A model generated the notes under the pieces. That model was not told the origin of the DNA and searched no databases. It saw only the letters and a program-made list of their open reading frames with translations. The position numbers and the translations under genes were made by a program. This document shows, piece after piece, positions 7,545 through 16,794 of a stretch of 64,000 bases of DNA; positions within the stretch are counted from its first letter, which is position 1; each line of letters opens with the position of its first letter. This DNA is from Chitinophagaceae bacterium (lineage in GTDB: Bacteria; Bacteroidota; Bacteroidia; Chitinophagales; Chitinophagaceae), in NCBI GenBank assembly GCA_947381435.1, contig CANCVE010000005.1:1-64000 (forward strand), in the 5' to 3' direction.

Positions 7545-8981
7545 ATGATGATAAAAAGAGTGTTGATTTTTTGTTTTTTTCTTCTTGCTATAGGTGCGAT
7601 GCCTTTATTTGCGCAGCAAGCTACCAAAGAAGAATTGCAAAAGCAACAACAACAATTATTAAAAGAATTGGCAGATCTGAACAAGGACTTGCATTCAATT
7701 CAACAAAATAAAAAGGCTGCACTTGGCGCATATACTGTTGTAAAAAGAAAAATTGACGCTCGGGAAGCATTGATACGAAACATTAATAGAGATATTAACA
7801 GGCTTACGGAAACCATTTATCAAAATCAGATAGAAATTTATAGACTAAGAAAAGAATTGGATACATTAAAGCTTCAATATGCTCAAAGCCTTGTTTTTGC
7901 TTACAAAAACAGGGGAAACTCCGATTATCTAAACTTCCTTTTTTCAGCACAAAATTTTAATGATGCTCTGAAACGTATGATGTATCTGAAAAGTTATCGT
8001 CAATATAGGGCTACTCAAGCTGAAACTATTTCGAAAACACAATCTCTTTTAGAAAACTCTTTGAATAAATTGAATGATAATAGAAACGAAAAGAGTACCG
8101 TTTTACAAAGCCAAAGTGATCAGCTGAAAGTTTTGGAGGATGATAAAAAGGAGAAAGATCAGGTTGTAAAGCAATTGAAGTCGCAAGAAAAAGATATTGC
8201 TGCGCAGATAAAACAAAGGGAAAAAGACAGACAAAAGCTTAGAAATGCCATTGATTTAGCCATCAAACGAGCATTGGCCGAAGCGATAGAAAAAGAAAAA
8301 ATAGCTAAAGCCGCAAGACTAAAAGCCGCAGAAGAGGAAAAGAGAAGGATTGCACAACAACAAAAAGAGGCTCGAGATAAAGAAGCTAGGGAAAAAGAAA
8401 TTGCGGCTGCAAATGCAAAAAATAATGCGAGTACAACTCCAAACAAGCCTGTTGTAAAGCCATCACAACCAGAAACACCTACAGCAAAACCTGCTCCGGC
8501 TTATGTGGAACCAGCAAAACCTACTCGGGCATTCAATACTTTTGAGTCTACACCTGAGGGATTAACGGAATCTTTAAACTTTGAAAAAAGTAGGGGACGT
8601 CTACCTTGGCCATTGGATGGAGGTAAAATATATGGTCAGTTTGGTAGGCAGCAGATAGAAGGTACAAAACTAGTAGCGGATAATGATGGCATATTTATAA
8701 AAACAACGGTAGGCGCAACTATCAAATGCGTTGCAGATGGAGAAGTGGCTGCTGTAATGGATTTGGATGCTTTTCAGGCGGTGATGGTGAAGCATGGTAA
8801 ATATTTTACCACCTACAATATGCTTTCTACAGTAAATGTAAAAGTAGGCGATGCTGTAAAGTCTGGCACTGTGCTAGGTAAAGTAGCAGCAGATTTGGAT
8901 GGTGATGGACAGTTTGAATTTCAGGTTTTGAATGACCGTAAAGTATTCCAAAACCCAGAAAACTGGTTGAGAAGAAGGTAG
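7545..8981 (+). CDS. EnvC-like murein hydrolase activator with degenerate LytM domain
   Basis: A periplasmic 478-residue protein with a signal peptide cut near residue 23 (PLFA-QQ). It has long coiled coils (about 25-115 and 155-285, the latter rich in Lys, Glu and Ala), a Pro/Thr linker (about 290-330) and a C-terminal LytM/M23 domain (about 350-478). The M23 zinc ligands are missing: the usual HxH site is replaced by FEFQV and the final motif reads KHGKYFTTYNML. Loss of these ligands is typical of EnvC/NlpD-type proteins, which activate amidases rather than cut peptidoglycan. A cell-division role is inferred. Confidence 0.85.
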   Translation: MMIKRVLIFCFFLLAIGAMPLFAQQATKEELQKQQQQLLKELADLNKDLHSIQQNKKAALGAYTVVKRKIDAREALIRNINRDINRLTETIYQNQIEIYRLRKELDTLKLQYAQSLVFAYKNRGNSDYLNFLFSAQNFNDALKRMMYLKSYRQYRATQAETISKTQSLLENSLNKLNDNRNEKSTVLQSQSDQLKVLEDDKKEKDQVVKQLKSQEKDIAAQIKQREKDRQKLRNAIDLAIKRALAEAIEKEKIAKAARLKAAEEEKRRIAQQQKEARDKEAREKEIAAANAKNNASTTPNKPVVKPSQPETPTAKPAPAYVEPAKPTRAFNTFESTPEGLTESLNFEKSRGRLPWPLDGGKIYGQFGRQQIEGTKLVADNDGIFIKTTVGATIKCVADGEVAAVMDLDAFQAVMVKHGKYFTTYNMLSTVNVKVGDAVKSGTVLGKVAADLDGDGQFEFQVLNDRKVFQNPENWLRRR

Positions 8982-8993
8982 AAATTTATTCTT

Positions 8994-9113
8994 TCACCAC
9001 AAAGTGCACTAAGAAAAAAACAAAGAACACAAAGTTCTTTTGGTTCAAATACGAACATTTCAACTATTTAATCCTTCTGTTCCTTTGTGAAAACCATTGT
9101 GTGCCTTGTGGTA
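8994..9113. repeat. Dispersed imperfect inverted repeat, copy 1
   Basis: ACCACAAAGTGCAC at the left (8996-9009) is mirrored by GTGCCTTGTGGT at the right (9101-9112), and inner blocks GAACACAAAG and GTTCCTTTGTG also pair, so the whole 120 bp can form a long imperfect hairpin. The same blocks in the same order recur at 28373-28490. It looks like a small non-coding mobile or structural repeat; no transposase is nearby. Confidence 0.7.
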
Positions 9114-9138
9114 AAACAAAAAATAATAAAACAATACA

Positions 9139-10002
9139 TTGAGAGATAAATTAATCAATTGGGCATTATTTATAGGGCTGTCGCTTATTTGGGGCAGCTC
9201 TTTTCTTTTGATGAAAATAGGTCTCGAAAACTTAAGTCCTTACGAAGTGGCTTCGCTTAGAATATTGAGTGCCGGCGTAGTTCTTATCCCATTTGCCTTT
9301 AGGGCTTTTAAGCAGATTCCTTCTAATAAAATAGGCTTTGTTATACTTTCTGGACTTATAGGAAGCTTCTTTCCTGCCTTCTTATTTTGCTTAGCAGAAA
9401 CCAAATTGGATAGTGCTTTAACTGGGATGCTAAACTCTCTAACACCATTATGCGCGGTGATAATTGGCACTACATTCTTTAAAATGAAAACCAGTATCCT
9501 TAAAGTTACAGGCATTTTGGTAGGGCTGATTGGCCTTTTCTTTTTGGTGTCTCCTACTGGTGAGCTGCATTTAAACAACTTTAATTACATTTTATTAGTC
9601 ATACTTGCAACAATACTTTATGCTGTTAATGTAAATGTAGTAAGTAGAAAACTGGGTGGCGTTGGGGCAATAAATACAGCATCTATCGCTTTTGTATTTC
9701 TTATAATCCCGTGTTTAGTAGTACTTTTTGTGTCGGGTTATTTCAACAGGTCGTTTCATCAATCAGAAATTATAAAATCTACTGCTGCAGGATGTGTACT
9801 TGGAATGATAGGAACAGCCTTTGCAACCATACTTTTTTACAGATTGGTTAAACGTGCCGGTGCATTGTTTTCGGCAATGGTCACTTACGGCATTCCTTTC
9901 GTAGCGGCAGGTTGGGGCGTGGTTTATGGCGAGCAAGTTACATTGTTTCAAGTTGGTTGCCTCGGCATCATTCTAAGTGGCGTTTATTTGGCGAACAAAT
10001 AA
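9139..10002 (+). CDS. EamA/DMT-family transporter
   Basis: An inner-membrane protein of 287 residues with ten predicted membrane helices in two EamA repeats (LIWGSSFLLMKIGLENLSPYEVASLR near 17-42 is the classic first-repeat signature). Members of this drug/metabolite transporter superfamily export amino acids, nucleosides or other metabolites; the substrate cannot be named. The start appears to be TTG at 9139, since no ATG lies in a suitable place. The gene follows the inverted repeat element and stands alone on its strand before array C. Confidence 0.88.
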   Translation: MRDKLINWALFIGLSLIWGSSFLLMKIGLENLSPYEVASLRILSAGVVLIPFAFRAFKQIPSNKIGFVILSGLIGSFFPAFLFCLAETKLDSALTGMLNSLTPLCAVIIGTTFFKMKTSILKVTGILVGLIGLFFLVSPTGELHLNNFNYILLVILATILYAVNVNVVSRKLGGVGAINTASIAFVFLIIPCLVVLFVSGYFNRSFHQSEIIKSTAAGCVLGMIGTAFATILFYRLVKRAGALFSAMVTYGIPFVAAGWGVVYGEQVTLFQVGCLGIILSGVYLANK

Positions 10003-10114
10003 CTGAAAAAACGCCCGCTTTTAAACTAAATATTGGCAAACATTAATCAAAATTGGGTAAAATAGTAGTTGTTTTATTGGCAATGGCTGTTCATTTGGGT
10101 CACCTGTCTGTGCT

Positions 10115-10240
10115 TCCGGCTAACTGAAGTTAGCCATCCGGCGAACATTGTTGAAGCTCCGGCTTACGAAGCGACCTTCCGGCTAAACACAATTAGGTTC
10201 CGGAAGACATTGATGAGGTTTCTGCGACCTTGTCTCTAAT
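10115..10240. repeat. Array C: degenerate 21-bp array with TCCGG core
   Basis: TCCGG recurs at 10115, 10137, 10158, 10178 and 10199 (spacings 22, 21, 20, 21), with a decayed sixth unit near 10220. The first unit contains a near-perfect dyad, GGCTAACT-GA-AGTTAGCC (10118-10135). It is GC-richer than its AT-rich surroundings. It is less regular than arrays A, B, E, F and G and looks like an eroded member of the same architecture. The remaining bases of 10003-10395 show no gene. Confidence 0.6.
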
Positions 10241-10333
10241 TAATTCAATCCTGATTTTAAATAAAGGATGTACTTCATATTACCTACGCCTTACTAATTT
10301 CGATTTTTAACCTTCTTCGAATTGTATAGTCTT

Positions 10334-10341
10334 TACTTTTG
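10334..10341 (+). promoter_or_regulatory. Putative -7 box before the chitinase-like gene
   Basis: TACTTTTG fits the TAnnTTTG consensus and lies 55 bp before the preferred ATG. The -33 element is not convincing. The call rests on the motif and position only. Confidence 0.35.
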
Positions 10342-10395
10342 ACTTTAATATGCTATTAATTGAAGCATACTTTATTTCAAAAAAATTATTCAATA

Positions 10396-11220
10396 ATGAA
10401 TATTAATAGAAAATACATCTTACCGCTGCTAATTGTTTTATTAATGATTTCATGCGGTACTCAAAATGTAGCAACGGCAGAAAATCCGATAAAGAAACTA
10501 ATTACCAAGAAGCAATTCGAAACATTATTTCCTCATCATGACACGCTTTATAGTTATGAAAGCTTTGTGGCAGCCACAAAAAAATTTCCAACGTTTGCTA
10601 ATGAGGGTAATGATTTGCAAAACAAACGAGAACTGATGGCTTTTTTTGCCAATATAGCACACGAAACCACAGATGGATGGCCCGAAGCAGAAGGTGGACC
10701 TTATGTTTGGGGACTAGTGTATAAGGAGGAACAAGACTGTTTGAAGAAGCCATGCCCAATATATAATACTGGCGGAACAAGCCAATACCAACCGGTAGCT
10801 GGCAAAAATTATTATGGTAGAGGACCTTTGCAATTGTCGTACACGTATAATTATGGTTTGGCTGGTGACGATTTGCAATTGCCATTAGTTCAGCAGCCTG
10901 AATTGGTTTGCAAAAATGGAACGGTAGCATTTGAAGTGGCATTATGGTTTTGGATGAAGCAACAGAAACCAAAACCGAGCTGTCATGAGGTTATGTGTGG
11001 TAAATGGGTTGCTAGTTTGCAAGATATTGCATTAAATAGAAAACCTGGTTTTGGCATGACCATCAACATTATTAATGGAGGATTGGAGTGTAATACCACA
11101 AAAAAAGAAGTTAGCGATAACCGTAATGAGCGTATAGGATTTTATAAGAGTTTTTGTAAAAAGATGACTATTGAGCCCGAAGAAGATTGTGATTGTGTGG
11201 TGATGGGCAACTATAAATAA
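10396..11220 (+). CDS. GH19 chitinase-like lipoprotein
   Basis: A 274-residue glycoside hydrolase family 19 protein, predicted to cut chitin or a related amino-sugar polymer at the cell surface or in the periplasm. ATG at 10396 gives a lipoprotein signal ending LMISC (Cys20); a TTG at 10360 is less likely. Catalytic Glu90 is in the IAHETTDGW motif, a second acidic site is WPEAEGG (96-101), and YYGRGPLQLSY and GFGMTINIINGG are family signatures. Many Cys residues suggest disulphides. GH19 can also act on peptidoglycan in some lineages, so the substrate is not certain. Confidence 0.88.
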   Translation: MNINRKYILPLLIVLLMISCGTQNVATAENPIKKLITKKQFETLFPHHDTLYSYESFVAATKKFPTFANEGNDLQNKRELMAFFANIAHETTDGWPEAEGGPYVWGLVYKEEQDCLKKPCPIYNTGGTSQYQPVAGKNYYGRGPLQLSYTYNYGLAGDDLQLPLVQQPELVCKNGTVAFEVALWFWMKQQKPKPSCHEVMCGKWVASLQDIALNRKPGFGMTINIINGGLECNTTKKEVSDNRNERIGFYKSFCKKMTIEPEEDCDCVVMGNYK

Positions 11221-11257
11221 GGGAGGATTAAATTTTTAAAATATAAAACAAACATAA

Positions 11258-11980
11258 ATGAAAAAGTTGTTAGTAGTACTTGCATTAGCCTTAACAGGAA
11301 CATTTTGTAAAGGACATAAAGAAAGTGGTTCATATAACGATGTTCAAAAAGTAAGAGAGGTTAAAAACTTTGATGCTATAGAAGTATCTGGAGCAATAGA
11401 TTTAACTGTTTTGCAAGGATCAGAGGAAGGTATATCGGTAAGTAGCACATCAGACGAAATGGTTGCCAGAACAAAAACAGAAGTAATAAACGGTGTTCTG
11501 AAAATTTATTTCGAAGACAAAGGATGGAACTGGGGTGGACAATCGGAAAAAGTAAGTGTTAAAGTAAAATTTATAGATGTAAATAGAATTGAGGTTTCGG
11601 GCGCTAGTACTTTCTTGGCTGAAAATACTATAAAAGAGAAAGGTTTGAAAATAGATTTATCGGGTGCTAGTAAGTTTACAGGAGCGGTAGTAGTGAATGA
11701 TTTGAAGATTTTGGCAAGTGGAGCTTGCAATTATAAAATAGAAGGTAAGGCAGAAAATGTAAAGATAAACGCGAGTGGTGCTAGTGATATTAAAGCATTC
11801 GATTTACAAACAAACAACTGCACGGTAGACGCAAGTGGAGCGTCGGACATAAAAGTGCGAGTAGAAAGGCATTTGGAAGTGGATGCAAGTGGCGGAAGTT
11901 CGGTTTCGTACAAGGGTAGAGGTGTAGTAAAAAAAGAAGACATTAGTGGGGGAGCTTCAATAAAAAGAATTGAGGACTAA
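11258..11980 (+). CDS. DUF2807 head-GIN domain beta-solenoid protein
   Basis: An exported 240-residue protein with an N-terminal signal peptide (KKLLVVLALALTGTFC, which may be a lipobox ending at Cys17). After the start motif VREVKNFDAIEVSGAIDLTV it carries repeated (V/A/L)SGAS modules about 20-25 residues apart (EVSGAST, DLSGASK, LASGACN, NASGASD, DASGASD, DASGGSS), the marks of a right-handed beta-solenoid. DUF2807 proteins are abundant in Bacteroidota and are annotated as putative adhesins; no enzyme role is known. It lies 37 bp after the chitinase gene and ends at a strong terminator. Confidence 0.88.
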   Translation: MKKLLVVLALALTGTFCKGHKESGSYNDVQKVREVKNFDAIEVSGAIDLTVLQGSEEGISVSSTSDEMVARTKTEVINGVLKIYFEDKGWNWGGQSEKVSVKVKFIDVNRIEVSGASTFLAENTIKEKGLKIDLSGASKFTGAVVVNDLKILASGACNYKIEGKAENVKINASGASDIKAFDLQTNNCTVDASGASDIKVRVERHLEVDASGGSSVSYKGRGVVKKEDISGGASIKRIED

Positions 11981-11990
11981 CTTAAAAATA

Positions 11991-12026
11991 CAAAAGGTCG
12001 TTCAAGTTAGATTGAACGACCTTTTG
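11991..12026. terminator. Bidirectional intrinsic terminator
   Basis: A perfect 15-bp stem (CAAAAGGTCGTTCAA, 11991-12005, with its complement at 12012-12026) surrounds a 6-base loop. A and T runs on the outer sides serve both directions. It sits between the convergent DUF2807 gene and rfbA. Confidence 0.85.
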
Positions 12027-12046
12027 CCTTGTAGAGTGATAAGAAA

Positions 12047-12904
12047 TTATTTCAATTTCTTCAAATATTCGCCATACCCACTTTTGGCATAGCGAGTTGC
12101 CAATACCATTAATTGTTCCCTATCAATAAAGCCCATCCTAAAAGCTACTTCTTCGATACAACCTATTTTTTGGCTTTGACGTTTTTCTATTACTCTCACA
12201 AATTCACTAGCGTCTGCTAACGAATCGAAAGTACCGGTATCAAGCCAAGCTGTTCCCCTGTTCATTACCCCAACTTGTAACTTATTAGCAGTGAGATAAA
12301 CTTTATTTACATCTGTAATTTCATATTCTCCACGAGGAGAAGGTGCGATATTCTTAGCAATTTCTACCACTTCATTATCATAAAAATATAGCCCAGGAAC
12401 AGCATAGTTCGATTTAGGCTCTACAGGTTTTTCTTCTAAGGACAACGCTTTAAAGTCTTTATCAAACTCTACTACACCGTATCTTTCTGGATCATTTACT
12501 TCATAAGCAAATATTGCTGCACCTACTACATCATTGAATGATTGTAAAAGTTTACTGAAACCTGCTCCATAAAATATATTATCACCCAAAACAAGTGCAA
12601 CTTTATCACCACCAATAAAGTCAGCACCAATAACGAATGCCTGTGCAAGACCGTTGGGTTTCTCCTGCACTGCAAATTCGAAACGACAACCTAGGTCTTT
12701 ACCATCACCAAGTAATCGCTGAAACTGAGCAGAATCCTCAGGTGTTGTAATAATAAGAATTTCACTAATTCCAGCCAACATTAATACAGACAATGGATAA
12801 TAAATCATCGGTTTGTCATAAATAGGCATTATTTGTTTGCTGATTCCTTTGGTAATAGGGTAGAGTCTTGTACCACTACCACCTGCTAATATTATTCCTT
12901 TCAT
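12047..12904 (-). CDS. rfbA: Glucose-1-phosphate thymidylyltransferase
   Basis: Makes dTDP-glucose from dTTP and glucose-1-phosphate, the first step toward dTDP-6-deoxyhexoses. The 285-residue protein has the nucleotidyltransferase signature [11 protein letters not shown] (8-18), [10 protein letters not shown] near 81-90, GDNIFYG with the metal-binding Asp near 110 and the [20 protein letters not shown] stretch near 156-175. It is the last gene of the rfbB-rfbC-rfbA run and ends just before the bidirectional terminator. Confidence 0.97.
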   Translation of the reverse strand: MKGIILAGGSGTRLYPITKGISKQIMPIYDKPMIYYPLSVLMLAGISEILIITTPEDSAQFQRLLGDGKDLGCRFEFAVQEKPNGLAQAFVIGADFIGGDKVALVLGDNIFYGAGFSKLLQSFNDVVGAAIFAYEVNDPERYGVVEFDKDFKALSLEEKPVEPKSNYAVPGLYFYDNEVVEIAKNIAPSPRGEYEITDVNKVYLTANKLQVGVMNRGTAWLDTGTFDSLADASEFVRVIEKRQSQKIGCIEEVAFRMGFIDREQLMVLATRYAKSGYGEYLKKLK

Positions 12905-12946
12905 AAAATGTAATTAAAATAGTTTGAATTTTTGACTACGCATTTG

Positions 12947-13507
12947 CTATTTAAAATAAACGGTATCCTTTATTTCTTCAAAAGTTGGTTGCAATTTGTC
13001 TTTTTCAGAAAGAAGCAATTCGCTTGAATCTATTTGCCAATCAATATTTACCGTTGAATCATTATAAATTAGACCGCCATCGCTTTCCTTATTATAGAAG
13101 TTATCGCACTTATAAAAGAAAGTGGTGGTTTCGCTCAAAACAAGAAAACCATGAGCAAACCCCCTTGGAATAAAAAACTGTAAACGATTGGTAGCAGTTA
13201 GCTCTACGGCAACATATTGACCAAATGTGGGAGATTCTTTCCGTAAATCAACAGCTACATCTAGTACAGACCCTTCTAATACACGCACCAATTTTGCTTG
13301 TGCGTGTTCTCCCTTTTGAAAATGCAATCCCCTCAAAACACCACGAGTAGATTTTGATTGATTATCCTGCACAAAAGTGGTGTTTGTGCCAGTTAAAGCA
13401 TCAAACTTTTGTTTATTAAAACTTTCAAAGAAGTAGCCTCTGCTATCCTCAAAAACAGTATCATGAATTATGAAGCACCCAGCCAGTTTAGTTTCTTCTA
13501 CTTTCAT
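12947..13507 (-). CDS. rfbC: dTDP-4-dehydrorhamnose 3,5-epimerase
   Basis: Epimerises dTDP-4-keto-6-deoxyglucose at C3 and C5 to the L-lyxo form. The 186-residue cupin enzyme shows DSRGYFFESFN (21-31), the catalytic His62 in RGVLRGLHFQ, and FIPRGFAHGFLVL, which forms the barrel and active site. It lies 3 bp after rfbB and 42 bp before rfbA on the same strand, so the three genes are one unit. Confidence 0.96.
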   Translation of the reverse strand: MKVEETKLAGCFIIHDTVFEDSRGYFFESFNKQKFDALTGTNTTFVQDNQSKSTRGVLRGLHFQKGEHAQAKLVRVLEGSVLDVAVDLRKESPTFGQYVAVELTATNRLQFFIPRGFAHGFLVLSETTTFFYKCDNFYNKESDGGLIYNDSTVNIDWQIDSSELLLSEKDKLQPTFEEIKDTVYFK

Positions 13508-13510
13508 TCC

Positions 13511-14569
13511 TTATCTATTTGAATACATTCCTGAATAATAATTTTGATAGGCACCACTAGTAACGTTGGTTAACCAAGTAGTATTTTCAAGATACCAATC
13601 AATGGTTTGGCTTAATCCTTCTTCAAAAGTTACAGACGGAGCCCAACCAAGTTCTTTATTCAATTTAGTGGCATCAATTGCATAGCGACGGTCATGACCA
13701 GGACGGTCTTTTACATAGGTAATCAATTGTTCACTTTCGCCAACTTCTTTACCAAGTTTTTCATCCATTAATTTACAAAGAATCTTAACCAAATCGATGT
13801 TTTTCCACTCATTAAACCCACCAATATTATAGGTATCATCCACTTTTCCATTGTGAAAAATTACATCTATTGCCCTTGCATGATCTTTTACAAAAAGCCA
13901 ATCACGAGTATATAAACCATCTCCGTAAACAGGCAAAGCTTTCTTGTTTATAATGTTGTTAATAAACAATGGGATTAACTTCTCAGGAAAATGGAATGGT
14001 CCATAATTATTAGAACAGTTTGAAATAACCGTTTGAAGGTGATAGGTTTCTGCATAAGCCCTCACAAAATGATCGGAAGCCGCTTTGCTTGCAGAATATG
14101 GAGAGTTTGGATCGTATGGCGTAGTTTCTGTAAAGAAACCTTCAGCACCTAATGCACCATAAACTTCATCTGTAGATATATGATAAAAAAGATGTTGATC
14201 AAGGGTTGCCGCCCATTTAGTTTTTGCAACATTTAAAAGGTTAACCGTACCAACAATATTGGTATATACAAAATCGAGCGGACTTTCAATACTTCTATCT
14301 ACGTGGCTTTCTGCTGCCAAATGAATAACATCAGTAATCTCATGCTTTTCAAAAACTTCATTAAGAGCTGTTATATCTAATAGATTTGCTTTTTCAAACT
14401 TATAGTTTGGGAGCGCATCTACATCACTCAAATTCTCTAGATTGCCTGCATAAGTGAGGGCATCAAGATTAATAATGTTGTAATTAGGATATTTAGTAAC
14501 AAATAAGCGTACTACGTGGCTGCCAATAAAGCCTGCACCACCTGTAATTAGGATGTTTTTCTCCGACAT
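13511..14569 (-). CDS. rfbB: dTDP-glucose 4,6-dehydratase
   Basis: NAD-dependent SDR enzyme that converts dTDP-glucose to dTDP-4-keto-6-deoxyglucose. It is 352 residues. The Rossmann motif is TGGAGFIGSH (9-18), the active-site Y-x3-K is in YSASKAASD near 157-165, and ISTDEVYG carries the Asp/Glu pair used in dehydration. No rfbD reductase follows in the window, so the final sugar (rhamnose or another dTDP-6-deoxysugar) depends on a gene elsewhere. Confidence 0.97.
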   Translation of the reverse strand: MSEKNILITGGAGFIGSHVVRLFVTKYPNYNIINLDALTYAGNLENLSDVDALPNYKFEKANLLDITALNEVFEKHEITDVIHLAAESHVDRSIESPLDFVYTNIVGTVNLLNVAKTKWAATLDQHLFYHISTDEVYGALGAEGFFTETTPYDPNSPYSASKAASDHFVRAYAETYHLQTVISNCSNNYGPFHFPEKLIPLFINNIINKKALPVYGDGLYTRDWLFVKDHARAIDVIFHNGKVDDTYNIGGFNEWKNIDLVKILCKLMDEKLGKEVGESEQLITYVKDRPGHDRRYAIDATKLNKELGWAPSVTFEEGLSQTIDWYLENTTWLTNVTSGAYQNYYSGMYSNR

Positions 14570-14663
14570 TTTATTTACTATTTTAATAATTAATTGTGAG
14601 ATGTTTTTAAAAACCGTAAAGAAAAGGTCTTTTCTTTAAATAAAATCATGTTAACCCCACAAA

Positions 14664-15875
14664 TTATGTATTTTCTGAACTAAGAAGTCTATTGTAGAGT
14701 GATTTGACATGGGCAACTTCAGTGTTTTTAGAAAATTTTTCACGAGCAAATGCTCTAGCAGCTATTCCCATTTGAAGTCTTAAATCTTCATTATCTGTTA
14801 ATAATAAAAGTTTCTTAGTAAAAGCAACAGAATCTGAGGGGGGAACTAAAAAGCCTGTTACTCCATTAATAACTGTATCTGACACTCCACCAACATTAGT
14901 AGAAACAACAGGTTTGCCACAATATTGGCTTTCAGCCAACGACAACCCCGTGCCTTCATTATTTGAAGTTAGCAAAACAATATCCAATATGGAAAGAGCC
15001 TCTCCTATTTTAGAGACCCAAGAAGTAAAAATTACAGATGGATTTTCTGTTGCATTATTATTATCACACCAAACAATCGATTTTTCTGTAAACTGCTTTT
15101 GAATATCTTTTTTTAAATACCCGTCGCCAATAATAAAAAATACAACTTTCCTTTTTGTTTTTTTTAATACACTTTCTACAACTTCTACAAATAAATTAAA
15201 GTTTTTCACTTTCACAATCCTCGCTATTATACCCACAGAAATAGTATCTCCATCAAGTTTATACTTTTGTGAGAAAACGGAGTTACTACCCAATTCATAT
15301 CCTTTCAAAAAGTCTTCATCAATTCCAAGTTGAATGGTGGCAACTTTAATTAGTGGCGCCACTTTATATTTATTAACTAAATCGTTTTGCTGACTTTCAC
15401 TTGTTGCAATAATTGCACTTGTTAATGTGGCAAGCATTTTCTCCAGCAGAATTATACCGGAAGAAAAAAAGTTATTGAGATAAGAATGAAAGAAATGTCC
15501 ATGAAAAGTATGAACTTTTACTGGCACTTTGCAAAATGTGGCAGCCAATCTTCCCAATACACCAGGCACTGCACCATGGGTATGGATGATAGTAGGCTTA
15601 AACCCTTTTATTAATTTAATTATACTAAAAAAGACAACCAAATTAGAAAAGGGATTAAATGATTTTTTTAAGGATTCAATTTTTTTTGTTTGTAAAGTGG
15701 GGAACTGTTCAAGTAGATAGTTTGCTTCTACTTCGTGCAATTCTTTTTCGCCATAAACAACCAAGATGTCAAAGTCGGCTTGTAAAAAACCAGCCATTGA
15801 TATTACATCAATGGCTGGTCCACCTATTACTAATCTATTTAAGAAAATTAAAAGCCTTGGCTTAGTTCCACTCAT
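14664..15875 (-). CDS. GT4-type glycosyltransferase
   Basis: A 403-residue GT-B glycosyltransferase, probably cytosolic or peripheral at the inner membrane. The N-terminal domain has the glycine-rich [16 protein letters not shown] loop; [14 protein letters not shown] is near 95-108; the C-terminal nucleotide-sugar site is [20 protein letters not shown] near 303-322 with the family E-x7-E. It overlaps the fcl end by 14 bp, so it belongs to the gmd-fcl transcript. Donor and acceptor are unknown; GDP-fucose is possible from context only. Confidence 0.88.
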   Translation of the reverse strand: MSGTKPRLLIFLNRLVIGGPAIDVISMAGFLQADFDILVVYGEKELHEVEANYLLEQFPTLQTKKIESLKKSFNPFSNLVVFFSIIKLIKGFKPTIIHTHGAVPGVLGRLAATFCKVPVKVHTFHGHFFHSYLNNFFSSGIILLEKMLATLTSAIIATSESQQNDLVNKYKVAPLIKVATIQLGIDEDFLKGYELGSNSVFSQKYKLDGDTISVGIIARIVKVKNFNLFVEVVESVLKKTKRKVVFFIIGDGYLKKDIQKQFTEKSIVWCDNNNATENPSVIFTSWVSKIGEALSILDIVLLTSNNEGTGLSLAESQYCGKPVVSTNVGGVSDTVINGVTGFLVPPSDSVAFTKKLLLLTDNEDLRLQMGIAARAFAREKFSKNTEVAHVKSLYNRLLSSENT

Positions 15876-16794
15876 TATCTTTTATATCATTATAAACGGA
15901 TTTAATACCGTCTTCAAGGGTTATTGTAGCTTTCCATCCAAAGTTAGTCAATTTTGAAACATCCATTAATTTACGTGGAGTTCCATCGGGTTTAGAGGTG
16001 TCAAAGTTCAGTTCTCCTTCATAACCAACTACTTTCTTTACAATTTGAGCCAATTCAAAGATGGTTACATCATCCCCCCACCCAATATTTACAAGACCTT
16101 TCTCATTGTAGCTTTTCATTAAAAAGAAACAAGCATCAGCCAGATCATCTACATGCAAAAACTCTCTTTTAGGCGTTCCAGTTCCCCAAAGTTCTACGGA
16201 GGGCGTGTTATTACGCTTCGCAGTAATAAACTTTCTTAATAATGCTGGTAAAACGTGAGATTTTTCCAAATCATAATTGTCATTCGGCCCATACAAGTTT
16301 GTAGGCATTGCAGAAATAAAGTTGCAACCATATTGAGCCCTATAGCCATCGCACAATTCAATGCCCGCTATTTTAGCAATTGCATAAGGTTGGTTGGTAT
16401 GCTCCAAATAACCACTAAGCAAATACTCCTCTTTTAATGGCTGAGGTGCTAGCTTTGGATATATGCAAGAAGAACCAAGAAACAATAGCTTGGTAACATT
16501 ATTTACATAAGCAGCGTGGATTACATTCGATTCCATCATTAAATTCTCGTAAATAAAATTTGCCCTGTAGGTGTTATTTGCCACAATACCTCCAACTTTT
16601 GCCGCAGCAAGAAAAACATAATCAGGCTTTTCTAATTCAAAAAAATCATTTACAGCTTGTTGATTACGCAAGTCTAATTCCTTTGATGTTTTAGTAACTA
16701 CATTTTGGTACCCATCTTTTCTTAGCCTTCTTTCTATAGCACTACCCACCATACCTCTATGGCCGGCTATATATATTTTAGAATGCTTATCCAT
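15862..16794 (-). CDS. fcl: GDP-L-fucose synthase
   Basis: Bifunctional epimerase-reductase that turns GDP-4-keto-6-deoxymannose into GDP-L-fucose with NADPH. The 310-residue SDR protein has GHRGMVGSA (11-19), [18 protein letters not shown] near 103-120 and the catalytic Tyr/Lys in [10 protein letters not shown] near 134-143. It overlaps gmd by one base and the next glycosyltransferase by 14 bp, so all three are tightly coupled. Confidence 0.97.
   Translation of the reverse strand: MDKHSKIYIAGHRGMVGSAIERRLRKDGYQNVVTKTSKELDLRNQQAVNDFFELEKPDYVFLAAAKVGGIVANNTYRANFIYENLMMESNVIHAAYVNNVTKLLFLGSSCIYPKLAPQPLKEEYLLSGYLEHTNQPYAIAKIAGIELCDGYRAQYGCNFISAMPTNLYGPNDNYDLEKSHVLPALLRKFITAKRNNTPSVELWGTGTPKREFLHVDDLADACFFLMKSYNEKGLVNIGWGDDVTIFELAQIVKKVVGYEGELNFDTSKPDGTPRKLMDVSKLTNFGWKATITLEDGIKSVYNDIKDNEWN

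Noticed and set aside
7545..8981. Active M23 endopeptidase
   Set aside because: Zinc-ligand residues of LytM are missing, so an activator role fits better.
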